From assembly GCA_030545055.2 (NCBI GenBank), contig CM061537.1:68093290-68157289 (forward strand): a stretch of DNA of 64,000 nt, in the 5' to 3' direction. The stretch comes from Neoaliturus tenellus (taxonomy: Eukaryota; Arthropoda; Insecta; Hemiptera; Cicadellidae). Made by a program: the position numbers and the translations under genes. The notes below the pieces were generated by a model. It was not told where the DNA came from, did not search any database, and worked only from the letters and a program-made list of their open reading frames with translations. Positions 1 to 10,060 of the stretch are shown here, piece after piece; the first letter of the stretch is position 1; the number at the start of each line of letters is the position of its first letter.

Positions 1-526
1 TGTAGTTTTTCCTCTCTTCATTTAGTTTTTCAAGCGCCTGTCTTTCTCAGCTTCCCCTTTCCCGTCACACAGAGCGGTGCCCCGCGCCACCCATGCTCGT
101 GGCCCGGCGTGCCCCTGGTGCACGGGTCACGAGCCACTACTGATGGTAACTTTGAAGACGTCTGGGGCGGAGCCCGGTTGAGGTTGGAAGGAGATTGTCA
201 ATGTTTCTAAGGTTTTCAAGTCAAGAGCTTTCAATCAAGCATACGATCGTAGGAGTTTTTGACTTCTGGGAATGCTTAAACTTGTGTTAAATCCTTCCAA
301 CTTCCATTTATATAAATAATGAGACTCACAGGGTACTGTATTGAAAAAAGTGTATATGTAACAAAATGTAATCTAGTCATTAAATTAACCTATTAAATAA
401 GTTTAGTTTAATGTACTCTCAGCAAAACTTACAATTGCACTAGGGGACAGTTGCACTTATAATTACCTGTGCAGCGCAATGTGCTGCATTTACCCGATTA
501 CCTGGTAATAATAAAACCTTGCCCCT
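1..526. other. Left edge, no gene recognised
   Basis: Unassigned sequence. A GC-rich patch at about 60-180 stands out from the AT-rich surroundings and could be an exon or a piece of a repeat, but no convincing reading frame was found in it. The rest is AT-rich intergenic or intronic sequence. Confidence 0.4.
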
Positions 527-775
527 TTGCATAAAAATTTCTATTTATCTTTTAACATGTGTTTGTCTGTTTTACCATCAACAGCTGTTTTATTTTGCAA
601 TGCATTAAAAATCATTCCCGATGTTAATCTTATGGACAAAACAAGCTTCAAGGACTTCCCATGCCCTTCAGAGTACAAATATCAAAAATCTAAAACTTAT
701 TTCAAAACTACGAACAGAGACAAATCTTATGACATACCAACTATTGAATTTCGTCCAAAAATAAGGGAAGAGTAG
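527..775 (+). CDS. Hypothetical short open frame or terminal exon
   Basis: An 82-codon open frame. I do not recognise the product. Its second half, roughly residues 35-82, is rich in lysine, tyrosine and threonine and reads like coding sequence rather than random translation. A pyrimidine-rich stretch ending in AG near 583 could be a splice acceptor, which would make this a last exon (about 584-775, stop at 773-775) of a gene beyond the left edge. No domain, signal peptide or membrane segment is evident. It could equally be a transposon remnant or chance. Confidence 0.22.
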   Translation: MHKNFYLSFNMCLSVLPSTAVLFCNALKIIPDVNLMDKTSFKDFPCPSEYKYQKSKTYFKTTNRDKSYDIPTIEFRPKIREE

Positions 776-870
776 TGTTTACAAAAAGCCCAAACAGGCT
801 CAAACAACGGGTGGCGCAATACTGCCGGTATAGTCGGGTCAAAAACTAAAGACCTTCGACATTTTCTCTT

Positions 871-1330
871 TGCTCACGCCCCCCCCCCCTCCCCACCACT
901 CACAGATGGGTCGTGAATGAAGGGAATCCCTTTGCTATTATCATCGTAATAATACATTTAATTATTACTTCACCTTACATTATTAATTGATACAACATAT
1001 TTACTTATTAGGTTTTCATTTATTATTTATTAGTTCCCCTTCGCTCACGGCAATTCCCCCTCGCTCAGGGTGTTTTTCCCCCTCGCTCACTCCCTCACGA
1101 TCACATTTTCTATATTAAAAAATAACTATTTTAAAAATTTAATTTAGAAATTTATATGAATTGAAAGTTTATACTCTTTATTATCATTTTATTATATTTT
1201 TTAAAGAAAAATAATAAATAATCTTACAAAATATGGAAAGTTTAAATGGGTTTTTTTAGATTGAAATGAAAATAAGGCACATTTTCCAGTATAAGGAACA
1301 CAATAATTAATAATTGCTGATCCAACCTTA
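871..1330. repeat. Low-complexity C-run and CTCGCTCA-rich simple repeats
   Basis: A poly-C run near 880-892 is followed by AT-rich DNA and, at 1035-1100, by several imperfect copies of the word CCCTCGCTCA. The reverse complement, TGAGCGAGGG, resembles the GTGAGCGNAGCRAACGAG word found elsewhere in the window (13.53, 46.79, 50.27 and 54.01 kb). No gene is visible. Confidence 0.45.
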
Positions 1331-1591
1331 GCAGTAAGTGGTATGGATCTTCCTCGGAAGCAGTGGAACGTTCTCAATCGATTCCGCACTGGTGTGGGAA
1401 GATGTAATTATTGGAAATACAAATGGGGAATGACAGAAGACCAGTCATGCCGCTGTGGAGCGGAGTTGCAGACTATGACTCACATAGTCAATGAGTGCCC
1501 TATGAGTGCTTTCCCCGAAGGATTGATAGGGCTGCATTGTGCAAGTGAAGCTGGGCTGCAATGGCTTAGCGCCCTGGATTTAGCTTTGTAA
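1329..1591 (+). pseudogene. 3' end of a non-LTR retrotransposon reverse transcriptase ORF
   Basis: About 85 codons matching the C-terminal zinc-knuckle-like tail of Jockey/R1-group reverse transcriptase ORFs. The conserved pattern is visible: LPRKQW and NRFRTG, then WG, then a CxCG pair, a THIVNECP histidine-cysteine motif, and a final WL-x-LDL. The catalytic RT and endonuclease parts are absent, so this is a 5'-truncated copy, the usual outcome of incomplete target-primed reverse transcription. The stop is followed by a 3' UTR-like tail reaching about 1720. A second, more decayed copy of the same family lies at 8050-8340 in the same orientation. Confidence 0.7.
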
Positions 1592-1740
1592 AGAGAGATC
1601 ATAACTTTATGTTTTTAGTTTATTTTTTAAATTTTTTGACGCAGGTGCTAAGCACCTCAGAGAATGTATTATATTTTTCTGAAGTTGGTGGCTGGCTATT
1701 AATGCCATACGATATATATATATATATAATAATTAATAAA

Positions 1741-2527
1741 TACCCCCGTCGCAGCAGACCTGCGTACTAAGCGAATTTCCAAATTAGTACATTAGTTTTG
1801 ACCACATAAAACTGTAAACCAAATAAAATCACATGCTCATAAATAGGGAAATAAATGTCTATTCTCCTTATGATACATATAGGGAGAGTATGCAGGTATG
1901 CTGCCATGGAGAACACTAAAAGTAGGTTTTTATCATAAAAAAATTTATTTCGACCATATGAAGCCATTTACTAAGTTTTATCAATATCTGTCCATTGCAA
2001 AAGAAGTTTGCCTATTCTCCATATGATTAACATGGGAAAAGAGTATGCAGGTTTGCTGCCATGATAAGCACAAAAACCAAGATTTTTTACCATAAATGGA
2101 TGAATCTCAACCAAATGAAGCTGAATTCCAAGTTTCATCGAAAAATATTAATTAATAAGAGAAATATTAACACATCCCAATTCTCCATAAGATTAACATT
2201 GGAGCCCCAAAATACAATGTACTGTCTTTAGACTTTGTAATAACCAATGTGGTAACCAATGGAGATAGAGCAAAGCTTCAAAATACTAAATTGTGTGTTT
2301 TTTTGAGCTAAATCCAATGGTCAAAATAAAAATTTAAAATTTTTAAAATTTACATATGAAAAAGCCAAAAAACCTATTTTTGGGGTACAAAACCCCCCAA
2401 AACTACCCCTTCAGGTAGGTCAATATGTCTGGTTTACAAACTCATCCGAATAAACGTAGGATTACACATCTCTACCAAATTTGGTCTCGATCGGACCATT
2501 TTTACGAGAGTTATCGTGTCTAGGGAC

Positions 2528-2588
<61 letters not shown>

Positions 2589-2735
2589 GTATTATATTTT
2601 TATATATATAAAATTTTTAATGACTATTATTTTTGGTCTCAGGGCACCTAAAAACGAAAAAATAACATGGTCCCGGGCTAAGGTCTTACCATGAGACCTA
2701 CGGTAATAGCTTATTCCCTATGGGAAATTCGCTAA
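1741..2735. repeat. Dispersed repeat family A, copy 1
   Basis: One of three copies of an interspersed noncoding family. It begins near the words CGCAGCAGACCTGCGTACT and GCGAATTTCC and ends with GGGAAATTCGCT, giving a short terminal inverted repeat (GCGAATTTCC/GGGAAATTCGC). A TA dinucleotide run sits at about 2532-2620. Copy 2 (5893-6672) is in inverted orientation and aligns over most of the length; copy 3 lies at 29121-29736. A related end is at 8763-8800. No coding capacity; probably a nonautonomous DNA transposon, class unknown. Confidence 0.65.
2532..2620. repeat. (TA)n microsatellite
   Basis: Long TA dinucleotide run inside repeat family A. The equivalent position of the inverted copy (about 6010-6072) carries TA followed by TG repeats, so the tract belongs to the family and has expanded independently. 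Confidence 0.85.
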
Positions 2736-2739
2736 AACT

Positions 2740-3167
2740 AGTTTTAAGTTATGTAGGTGTTAGTAATTACATTTACCTTCTACATTCAGCTTATAACTTT
2801 TGACTTAACTATTTTTCCACCACTTTTTTATCAAGAAAAAAAGAAAACGTGAGCGAGGGGAAAATTCTTTGTGTCTTACTGAAATGAAATCAAGAAAATC
2901 AGTCTTAGATGTAATTTTTAAGCTCTGATACGTGTAACGTTTTATTCTGAGTACATTTACTTTGTGCTATCAATAAATAAGTTACTTTTAATTTTATTTT
3001 AAATTTTTTTACTTTCTTTTCAAATCGGTTATTAATTTGATAACGACCCTTACGATTGTAGGTAAGCTGTCTTCATCAAAATTAAAATTCTTTACCAAGT
3101 AGTGTTTTAAATGTTGAGAGATTTTATATTTTTATAGGCAAAGGATTTAAATTCTATCCAGCCTTAC
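2740..3167. other. Intronic sequence downstream of SLX4-like exon
   Basis: AT-rich sequence immediately 3' (minus strand) of the donor site of the SLX4-like exon. No further SLX4 exon could be recognised here or between 1 and 2740, so the rest of that gene probably lies beyond the left edge of the window. Confidence 0.45.
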
Positions 3168-3843
3168 CTTTCTCTCATTTGCCCTTGATCGTTTGGGCGA
3201 GACTCTAGCTCTATAGCTTTGTACTGGTATTCCTAAACCCAATTCTTTTCTTTCTGCCAATTGTTTTTTATGCAGTCTTAAGGCAGAAAGTAACTGCTGA
3301 GTAGTAAGATTATTTTTAGCAGCACATGACTTCATGTGGCTTAAATACTTAGCAGCAACAAAAGTTTTCAAACACACAGGACACTGATTACTTGCATCAC
3401 TTTCTGATTCTTCAGTCTCTCCAGGTAAATTTTCATTTGCAACTGTGTCAGGTTTCAGTTTTTGTAAATCATCAACATTTGGAATTGGAACACAGTCGTC
3501 AAAACTACTGTCTTTGGTACTGTCTTCTTTACTTGTTTTACAAATACCATCACTTTTGGTTTTAATCTCGCTTTTAAAAGTACTTTTAAAAAACAGGGAT
3601 GAACTATCATTTAACTTTTCAGGTGATTCAGATTTAGAGAGTGAGTCAATTATTGGAAGTTTAATTTTATCACCTTCTTCAACAGTAGTTGACTGGGGTG
3701 TTATTGTTGTATCTGAGAAAATTTTATCTTGCCCTGAAAACCCACTTGTGTTGTCAGGAAATTTGAAGAAATCTTCCTCATGTTCTTGAGCAGATGATTT
3801 CTGACTTACTCCTAATGACAAATCTTTTGGTGGTTTCGAAGTT
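3168..3843 (-). CDS. SLX4: SLX4-like coding exon with UBZ4 finger
   Basis: 676-nt internal exon. The acceptor AG is at 3845-3844, after a T-rich tract read on the minus strand, and the donor GTAAGG is at 3167-3162. The open frame continues a few codons past the donor but quickly loses similarity, so the splice site, not that stop, marks the exon end. The last part encodes the C2HC finger and a basic tail (KKQLAERKELGLG and following). Confidence 0.75.
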
Positions 3844-6008
3844 CTGAAAATGAAAAAAGGAATGCATCAAAATAATAAAGTCATGTTTATGGTAAGTGTT
3901 TATTTACAATGATATAATTACAACTACAAGAGATTTACAAAATACTCTACTAGATGGAGGAAACAACATGGCGATGTATTCTTCTGCAATCATTATGTTC
4001 TACTTTCTCAGACTTGAACCAATGACTTCCCTAAAAAGAATCAATTGATGTAGACAAAAGCAAATTTTTGTAAATCAAACTTGTAAATTTGTAAACTTAA
4101 GTTTTAAGTAAAGAAAGCTTGGACTATGACTTTATAATCTACGGTAGCACAAATTTTACACCCCCTTAACCTTCACTGAGGGACTGTATGAGGTTTTGGG
4201 GATCGCTGTACCTCCACTTACTGATATTGAGTTTCAACCAATTTACTGACCATATTATCAACCTAATCTACTACAAGGTCAGAATTGATAAGGTCAATAG
4301 CTGCCTCTATAACATTAAAGTGCAGCTGTAATTCATTAGCATATCAATGGACTGTACAAATCTTTTAGTCTAAGAGCCAGTGGAAAAATACCTGTATGTA
4401 TTTGACCAGACTTGGTTTTTTGTATATTGAGGCGCCTATATCTACTATAAATGAAATGGGGAGTCATTAAGCCCAGAGTGGGGGACTTTTCGAATAATTA
4501 AAAGAAGTTCATATACATTAATGACAATAAGGCTATCATTTTTCGACGGCAATGTTACTTTTAAAACATAATTGTTTTGATCATATGTTTTCAGTATATT
4601 TGTAAATATTTATATATCAATGCAAGAAATATAGGATGAGAAGGAGGTAGGTGACATCAACAAAAACAATAACAAAATCCCGTCCCGCCGCCAGAGTAAG
4701 CTAGCAGCTACACACAATTAACAGTAAAACCATATCAATAAATTAAAACTATTATAAACTTATTACAATCATTACAAATGAAATATATGACAATGTTAGA
4801 TCGCTTCAATTACTTTAAAAACTTTATATCCAAAAATAAATAGCCATTAACATTGTACAGTATTTAATTCCATTAACCAAAAATATTACATCTGTTTATT
4901 TATAAATGTTTACAAATATACTGAACACATATGATCAAAACAATTTTGTTTTAAACTTAAAATTGCCGTCGAAAAAACATAACCTTATAGTCATTAATGT
5001 ATATGAACTTCTATTGATAATTATTCGAAAAGTCCCCCACTCTGGGCCTAATGACTAACCATTTCATTTATAGAAGGTATAGGCACCTCAATATACAAAA
5101 AACCAAGTCTGGTCAAATACATACAGGTATTTTTCCACTGGCTCTTAAGACTATTTACACAACTTGGCATTTCAGCTGGGTACAAGCATTGACTATGTAC
5201 ACTAACGTGAATAGACCTCTCATCCAATGCATTTAGTTTGAGGCAAAAATTTGGAAGTTCGGTGGACGCTGCACCAGAGTCGCTGCAATCGATATTGTTG
5301 TTATTCAGCTGAATTTACAGTGCTGCCAAAACATTTTACTCAAACATAAACATAACTTTCAGTTATAAAATGTTTCATCCTTGGTTTAAAAGAGTGGTAA
5401 TACTGATTTATCTATTATACGTTACGTGTACTTCGATGGACGCCGCACGAGATCGCACCACCGTCAATATGCTTCAAACAAGCCAATGCTATGAGAAGTC
5501 TACTCACGTAGTGTACAAAGTCAATGGTACAAGTTGAACAAAATAAAAAGCTGTCTTGGGAAATAACATTGTGTGCAGTAAGCAGGTGACTTAAGTGTGA
5601 TTCTAAGGTAATTTTCTATTGAACAAATTATTTTTATGGAAAATCAATAAACCTATATCTCTTGCACATTTAAACACATTTTGATAAAATTGATAAAATA
5701 GTCTATGTTTAGACCTGTGGCCTTTCATTAAAAAGGAAAAAATACCACATAACTCACAACCTAAGCAAATGTAAATCTGTATTGCTCCTAAAGGGAAAGC
5801 ACATTAATTCGTATTTGTATAACAATTTCTACCACTCATAATTTATGAGGAATATAAATTACAGGGCATTCATCTGCAGTTATTTATTTTAATGAATTTC
5901 CCATAGGGAATAAGCTATTACCGTAGGTTTCATGGTAAGACCTAAGCCCGGGATCATGTTACTTTTTCGTTTTTAGGTGCGCAGAGACCAAAAATAATAG
6001 TCATTAAA

Positions 6009-6072
<64 letters not shown>

Positions 6073-7571
6073 CCCTAGACACGATAACTCTCGTAAAAAT
6101 GGTCCGATCGACACCAAACTTGGTAGAGATGTGTAATCCTACGTTTATTTGGATGAGTTCGTAAACCAGACATATTGACCTATCGGAAGGGGTAGTTTTA
6201 GGGGGTTTTGTACCCCAAAAATGGGTTTTTTTGCATTTTTCATGTATAAATTTAAAAAATTTTTAAATTTTTATTTTAACCATTGGATTTAGCTAAAAAA
6301 ACACACAATTTAGTATATTGAAGCTTTGCTCTATCTCCATTGATTACCGAGATATTAAAAAGTCTAAAGACAGTACATTGTATTTTGGTTCTCCAATATT
6401 AATCTTGAATTTTGATGTGTTAATATTTCACTCATTAACCAATATTTTTTTATGAAACTTGGAATTCAGCTTCATTTAGTTGAGATTCGTCCATTTATGA
6501 TAAAAAAATCTTGGTTTTTGTGCTTATCATGGCAGCGAACTTGCATACTCTTTTCCCATGTTAATCGTATGGAGAATAGGCAAACTTTTTAGCAATGGAC
6601 AGATATTGATGAAACTTAGTAAATGGCTTCATATGGTCAAAATAAATTTTTTTATGATAAAAATCTAAAAAAAAAAATATTTTTAATGTAGAAAGGGATA
6701 CTAGTTGGATAGTTTGTCCAAAATGTTACTGGGCCGAAGTGTAATTAAATCGATACTGTATAACATGTCAATGGGTTTGATGTTATAACCAAAACATTCA
6801 ATAAATTTAATAAATTTATTTGTTTATCAATACACATTAACATTTATTTTTTCAGGTGGGAATTTCTCCCCTATTGTGCCAAATTGTGTCCCAGATTACT
6901 CAGAAAACCAGAAGTATTGGTATTGAGTGGGAAAAAGTACCTGTAAATATTGTTAGTAGTTTTAACTGTACAAATGTATTTTATATTCCCCAAAAAATTA
7001 TTGTTTTCATTCAAAAACCCTGAAAACTTTACAGTATTATTATCTTGTGAATGGTTTCTTGGCATTTCGTGAAAGATGCAAAAATTACATTATCACTACG
7101 ATATATAATGCAACTCAAGTACCCCACCTATAATTTTTGACCAGGAGTAAGCAATACCATCATATCACTCAAAATCAAATCAATATCACTCTTGAGCTTG
7201 GTTTTCAGGTTTCAAAAATGTTATTATGATGACAATTTATTATGTAGTAAAGGAAGTTGTACCAAGCGCACCTCTTGCCCAGTGGGTGACTCAAAGCAAA
7301 AGCCCGAAGAGGTAGACCGAGGGATAGTTACTGAGAACCCTCCCCAGCCGTCCTGATCTCTCCGCCACCACCGTTGTTTGCAAGGTCTGTAAACTGGATC
7401 ATATTTTATACAGAAAATTTGAAAACTCAACACTAACCTCGTGGTGACAAAGCTATCAAAGAGGGCAGTATTGTTCCCAGAATCTTGCATATTTCTTTTT
7501 TCTCTATTGTCTCGTCTATTGTTTTTCCTTTTTGTAGTTAAATTTTTACCCTTTTTGTTTAGTTGTGACAT
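3168..7571 (-). CDS. SLX4: SLX4-like structure-specific endonuclease scaffold (N-terminal 270 residues, partial)
   Basis: SLX4 is the nuclear scaffold that binds SLX1, XPF-ERCC1 and MUS81 nucleases for Holliday-junction and crosslink repair (family knowledge). Two coding exons are seen: 7571-7438 (ATG at 7571-7569) and 3843-3168. The intron has a GTTAGT donor and a TTTTCAG acceptor, and joining completes an AG|A arginine codon. The second exon ends in phase 0 at a GTAAGG donor, so the protein continues. Key evidence is a UBZ4-type finger, C199-x2-C202-x11-H214-x3-C218, followed by the segment TTQQLLSALRL; the finger plus this helix matches the second UBZ4 of vertebrate SLX4. Only one finger is present. 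Residues 1-45 are very basic; 60-190 is low-complexity, acidic and Ser-rich. The SAP, BTB and SLX1-binding parts are not in view. Another UBZ4 protein cannot be excluded. Confidence 0.72.
4352..5160. repeat. Foldback (long inverted repeat) MITE
   Basis: Two arms of about 300 bp are reverse complements: left about 4352-4640, right about 4895-5160. The shared outer segment includes AAGAGCCAGTGGAAAAATAC on the left, matched by its complement at about 5125-5145. The spacer (about 4640-4890) is AT-rich and noncoding. It lies in the SLX4-like intron. The short open frame at 5051-5236 runs through the right arm and is not a gene. Confidence 0.75.
5185..5415 (+). repeat. Dispersed repeat family B, copy 1
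   Basis: About 230 bp also present, in the same orientation and at high similarity, at 34815-35045. Shared words include CTCTCATCCAATGCATTTAG, TTTGAGGCAAAAATTT and GTGGTAATACTGATTTATCT. No coding capacity; family not identified. Confidence 0.75.
5893..6672. repeat. Dispersed repeat family A, copy 2 (inverted)
   Basis: Reverse-complement copy of 1741-2735, starting at GAATTTCCCATAGGGAATAA and aligning through the TA run and the word GGTCCGATCGACACCAA. With copy 1 it brackets the SLX4-like finger exon in an inverted arrangement about 3.2 kb apart. Confidence 0.7.
7438..7571 (-). CDS. SLX4: SLX4-like first coding exon
   Basis: 134 nt from ATG (7571-7569) to a GTTAGT donor. It encodes 44 residues, mostly Lys, Arg and Asn, ending in the phrase FDSFVTTR before the splice. 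The ATG has A at -3 (minus strand) and sits 6 nt downstream of the stop codon of another reading frame in the same exon. The open frame running on to 7224 past the donor is intron readthrough. Confidence 0.65.
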
Positions 7572-7577
7572 TTTGAA

Positions 7578-7776
7578 CTAGCCCAAAGGATTTTCATTTG
7601 CTCTTGGCATACTACTAGTAAACAACCTATCTTCTTCAATAGCTTCCTTAACTTGTTCAGATGACCTTGGAATAAAGGTTTTACGCAACAAAAGTCTCTT
7701 CCTTTTCATTGCCTCAGAATCGTCCCATAATCCCTCTTCAAGCCTTTTGGCAAACCTTTGGTGGGGTGGTGAAAGC
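7578..7776 (-). CDS. C-terminal coding segment of an unrecognised protein sharing the SLX4-like exon
   Basis: A good acceptor (TTTCAG at 7782-7777, after a T-rich tract) opens an exon whose first complete frame reads 65 codons and stops at TAG 7580-7578. The segment is highly charged and free of low complexity (for example KRLEEGLWDD, KRKRLLLRKTFIPRS, EQVKEAIEEDRLF), which looks like real conserved protein. I do not recognise the family. The same exon then contains, after 6 nt, the SLX4-like ATG. Either two proteins are made from one mature mRNA, or this is the end of an upstream gene whose transcript overlaps SLX4. Upstream exons were not identified; retroelement DNA occupies 8.8-13.2 kb. 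Confidence 0.5.
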
Positions 7777-8049
7777 CTGAAATAAAATATTTAGAATCAG
7801 TTTTGTATGGACAATTTATTTAAAAGGCTTACAGTAATGATCTAAATTTTAACAATTGAGATCTGAAAGTTATTAGATATACAGGAAAATGTAACACCTA
7901 AATACAATAGAATAATAGAGAAAGTCGAAGGCATTGTAGGCCTAATCTGAGAAGATAGTAAAAATAAGGTTTGGTTGTTTAAAAATGTAACGGATAGGCC
8001 TATTAAAAAAAGCGTATTAACAGCTGAGTTTATTTTCTAAACAAACTAA

Positions 8050-8340
8050 CTAGAAGACCAGTCATGTGGCTGTCGAGCGGAGTTGCAGACTATGACTCAC
8101 ATAGTCACTGAGTGCTTTCTCGGAAAGGTTGATTGCAGGTCTGCATTGTGCAAGTGAAGCTAGGCTGCAACGGCTTAGCGACCTGTGTTTAGCTTAATAA
8201 AGAGAGATCATTAATGTTTGTTTTAGTTTAGTTTTAAATGTATTGACAAAGATGCTATGCACTGCAGAGTATCTCATATTTTTCTGATGTTGGTAGCTAG
8301 CTGTGAAAGCCATACAATATTTAAATATTTGCGATTTAGG
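8050..8340 (+). pseudogene. Second decayed non-LTR retrotransposon 3' fragment
   Basis: Shares with 1440-1720 the words GACCAGTCATG, GAGTTGCAGACTATGACTCA and AAAGAGAGATCAT, then a related 3' UTR. Frameshifts have destroyed the frame. Same family and orientation as 1329-1591 but a separate, more diverged insertion. Confidence 0.65.
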
Positions 8341-8806
8341 GGCAAAAACCTTGCACTCATGCACTGTTTAAGTTATAGCAGGAGAGCGGTTTGAGTTAAA
8401 ATCATGAAACAAAGTTTTGTGCCCCTAAATTGCATACCGGGTATAGGATTTCCACATAGGATTTCCGATAAAAATACTTCGATCAATGCCAGTATACAGG
8501 GTATTCCAAAACTGAAGATCACGGGTCCGATTCACAAAATTTGCTCGTGTAAACATGCAGATTACACATACTTAAAACAGAGAACTTTAAACGTATTATA
8601 TACCACGTATATACCTATGTAATTAAGTAAGTAAATCAACAAGACTAGGCCTATTTAACAAATACAAAAATTAATAGCCTACCGTACCCTTTATCGGACT
8701 AACTAACACTACAGTACCATACCAGTAGGCCAGCCTAAATGGCTTCAAACTTATAATATCTCCAACGCAGCAGAACTGCGCACTCAGCAAATTTCCAAAA
8801 TATGAT

Positions 8807-10060
8807 TTGATAATTTTTTTAACTTCCCCCATAAACTTTAATGGGAAGTCGGACTCAACTTCCCCCATAGAAATTACAGCAGAAGAAGAACTAACTGTAA
8901 CACATGAAATCAACCAGACCCTTACAAGTGAAGTGGAGTCTCTTAATGCAGTGATTTTTTCCTTAAACCAAGACTTACACGAAGCTCAAGAAATAATTAT
9001 GAAACTAAAAGCGCAAAATACATGTCTTGAAACAATTATTCTGAAAAAAGAAGAAGACCTGATCACTACTGAAGCTAAGTATAGAGAACTATTTGAATCT
9101 GTCAGTAATTCAGGAGAAAATATTTGTTCAAAGTGTAGGCCTAGGCCTAACACAAGTACCGGAAGAGAAAACTACATGGACTTGTACTCAAAAGTTCTTA
9201 CAAGAAAAAACCAAAGAGGTGAAGTGAAAAATGCATCAGTGAATTCCCATCCAAACTTAATCTCTAAAAATATTTATTCTGTATTGGAAACGGTAGACGA
9301 GGACTCTAGCAATGTACTGCAGCCTACTAAAGTGACTGAAAACAAGAAAAGCCCAAGTCAGCGGGAAGTGCCGAATAGGACTAGGCCTAATGCTGCAGAG
9401 AGATCCAAGACTTCAGATGACTGTCGTGATAAACGCAAAAAGAAGAGGCTGTTGGTGGTCGCGGATAGCCATGGAAAGGACTTAGTGCCGTTGCTGGAGA
9501 GGGAACTTGGAAATAATTATGAAGTGGGAGTTGTGAACAGCTCGGGCGGTACTTTCAATTATGTGGGTAAAAATCTGGACGAACTAACAACCAAATTTGA
9601 CAAGGATGATCATGCAGTTTTCATCGCTGGTAGTAATGACTGTAGTGAGGTTAGTGATACAAATAGTTTTAAGACAGAGAGATTAGTTAATGTTAGCAAT
9701 AGGACAAACCTACATGTTGTGAGTATACCCTTCAGGTATGATGTTCCAGAGTTTAATTTTAAAATACACTGTTTTAACGGGTCACTGATGAAAAAATTTT
9801 CTCATCTTAATTTAGAAAATTACATTGACCTGACAGATTTTCCTATTAATCATTATACATTTCATGGTCAACATTTCAATAAATCAGGGAAATGGGCTTT
9901 GGTTAAGGCAATTAAGCAAAGTGTTGACAAAGTTGTGTCTAAGCCTTGTGAAAATCAAACCATTGAATGTAAGCTGGTTAACAGCACTCCAGTTAGGGTA
10001 ACGGGATCGCCAGAACCTAGTTTTTTATCAAAGGAACATGAGTTACCATATAATAAGTAG
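8807..10060 (+). CDS. Retrotransposon 1 ORF1: coiled-coil plus SGNH-hydrolase-like protein
   Basis: 417 codons. Residues about 28-105 form a heptad-rich coiled coil likely to drive multimerisation. The middle is polar and basic. From residue about 214 comes an SGNH/GDSL-hydrolase-like domain: block I has ADSHGKDL with Ser221 as candidate nucleophile, block III has GSNDCSE, and the C-terminal block has HGQHFNKSGK with the candidate catalytic His. In the CR1 group such an esterase-like ORF1 domain replaces the usual RRM and zinc knuckles (family knowledge). ORF1 normally packages element RNA. The start at 8807 is the first ATG but lies in sequence that may predate the element. ORF1 and ORF2 overlap by 23 nt in different frames. 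Confidence 0.8.
   Translation: MIIFLTSPINFNGKSDSTSPIEITAEEELTVTHEINQTLTSEVESLNAVIFSLNQDLHEAQEIIMKLKAQNTCLETIILKKEEDLITTEAKYRELFESVSNSGENICSKCRPRPNTSTGRENYMDLYSKVLTRKNQRGEVKNASVNSHPNLISKNIYSVLETVDEDSSNVLQPTKVTENKKSPSQREVPNRTRPNAAERSKTSDDCRDKRKKKRLLVVADSHGKDLVPLLERELGNNYEVGVVNSSGGTFNYVGKNLDELTTKFDKDDHAVFIAGSNDCSEVSDTNSFKTERLVNVSNRTNLHVVSIPFRYDVPEFNFKIHCFNGSLMKKFSHLNLENYIDLTDFPINHYTFHGQHFNKSGKWALVKAIKQSVDKVVSKPCENQTIECKLVNSTPVRVTGSPEPSFLSKEHELPYNK

Noticed and set aside
3445..3789. 114-codon plus-strand frame
   Set aside because: Antisense to the SLX4-like exon, with leucine/serine-rich translation typical of a reverse-complement shadow.
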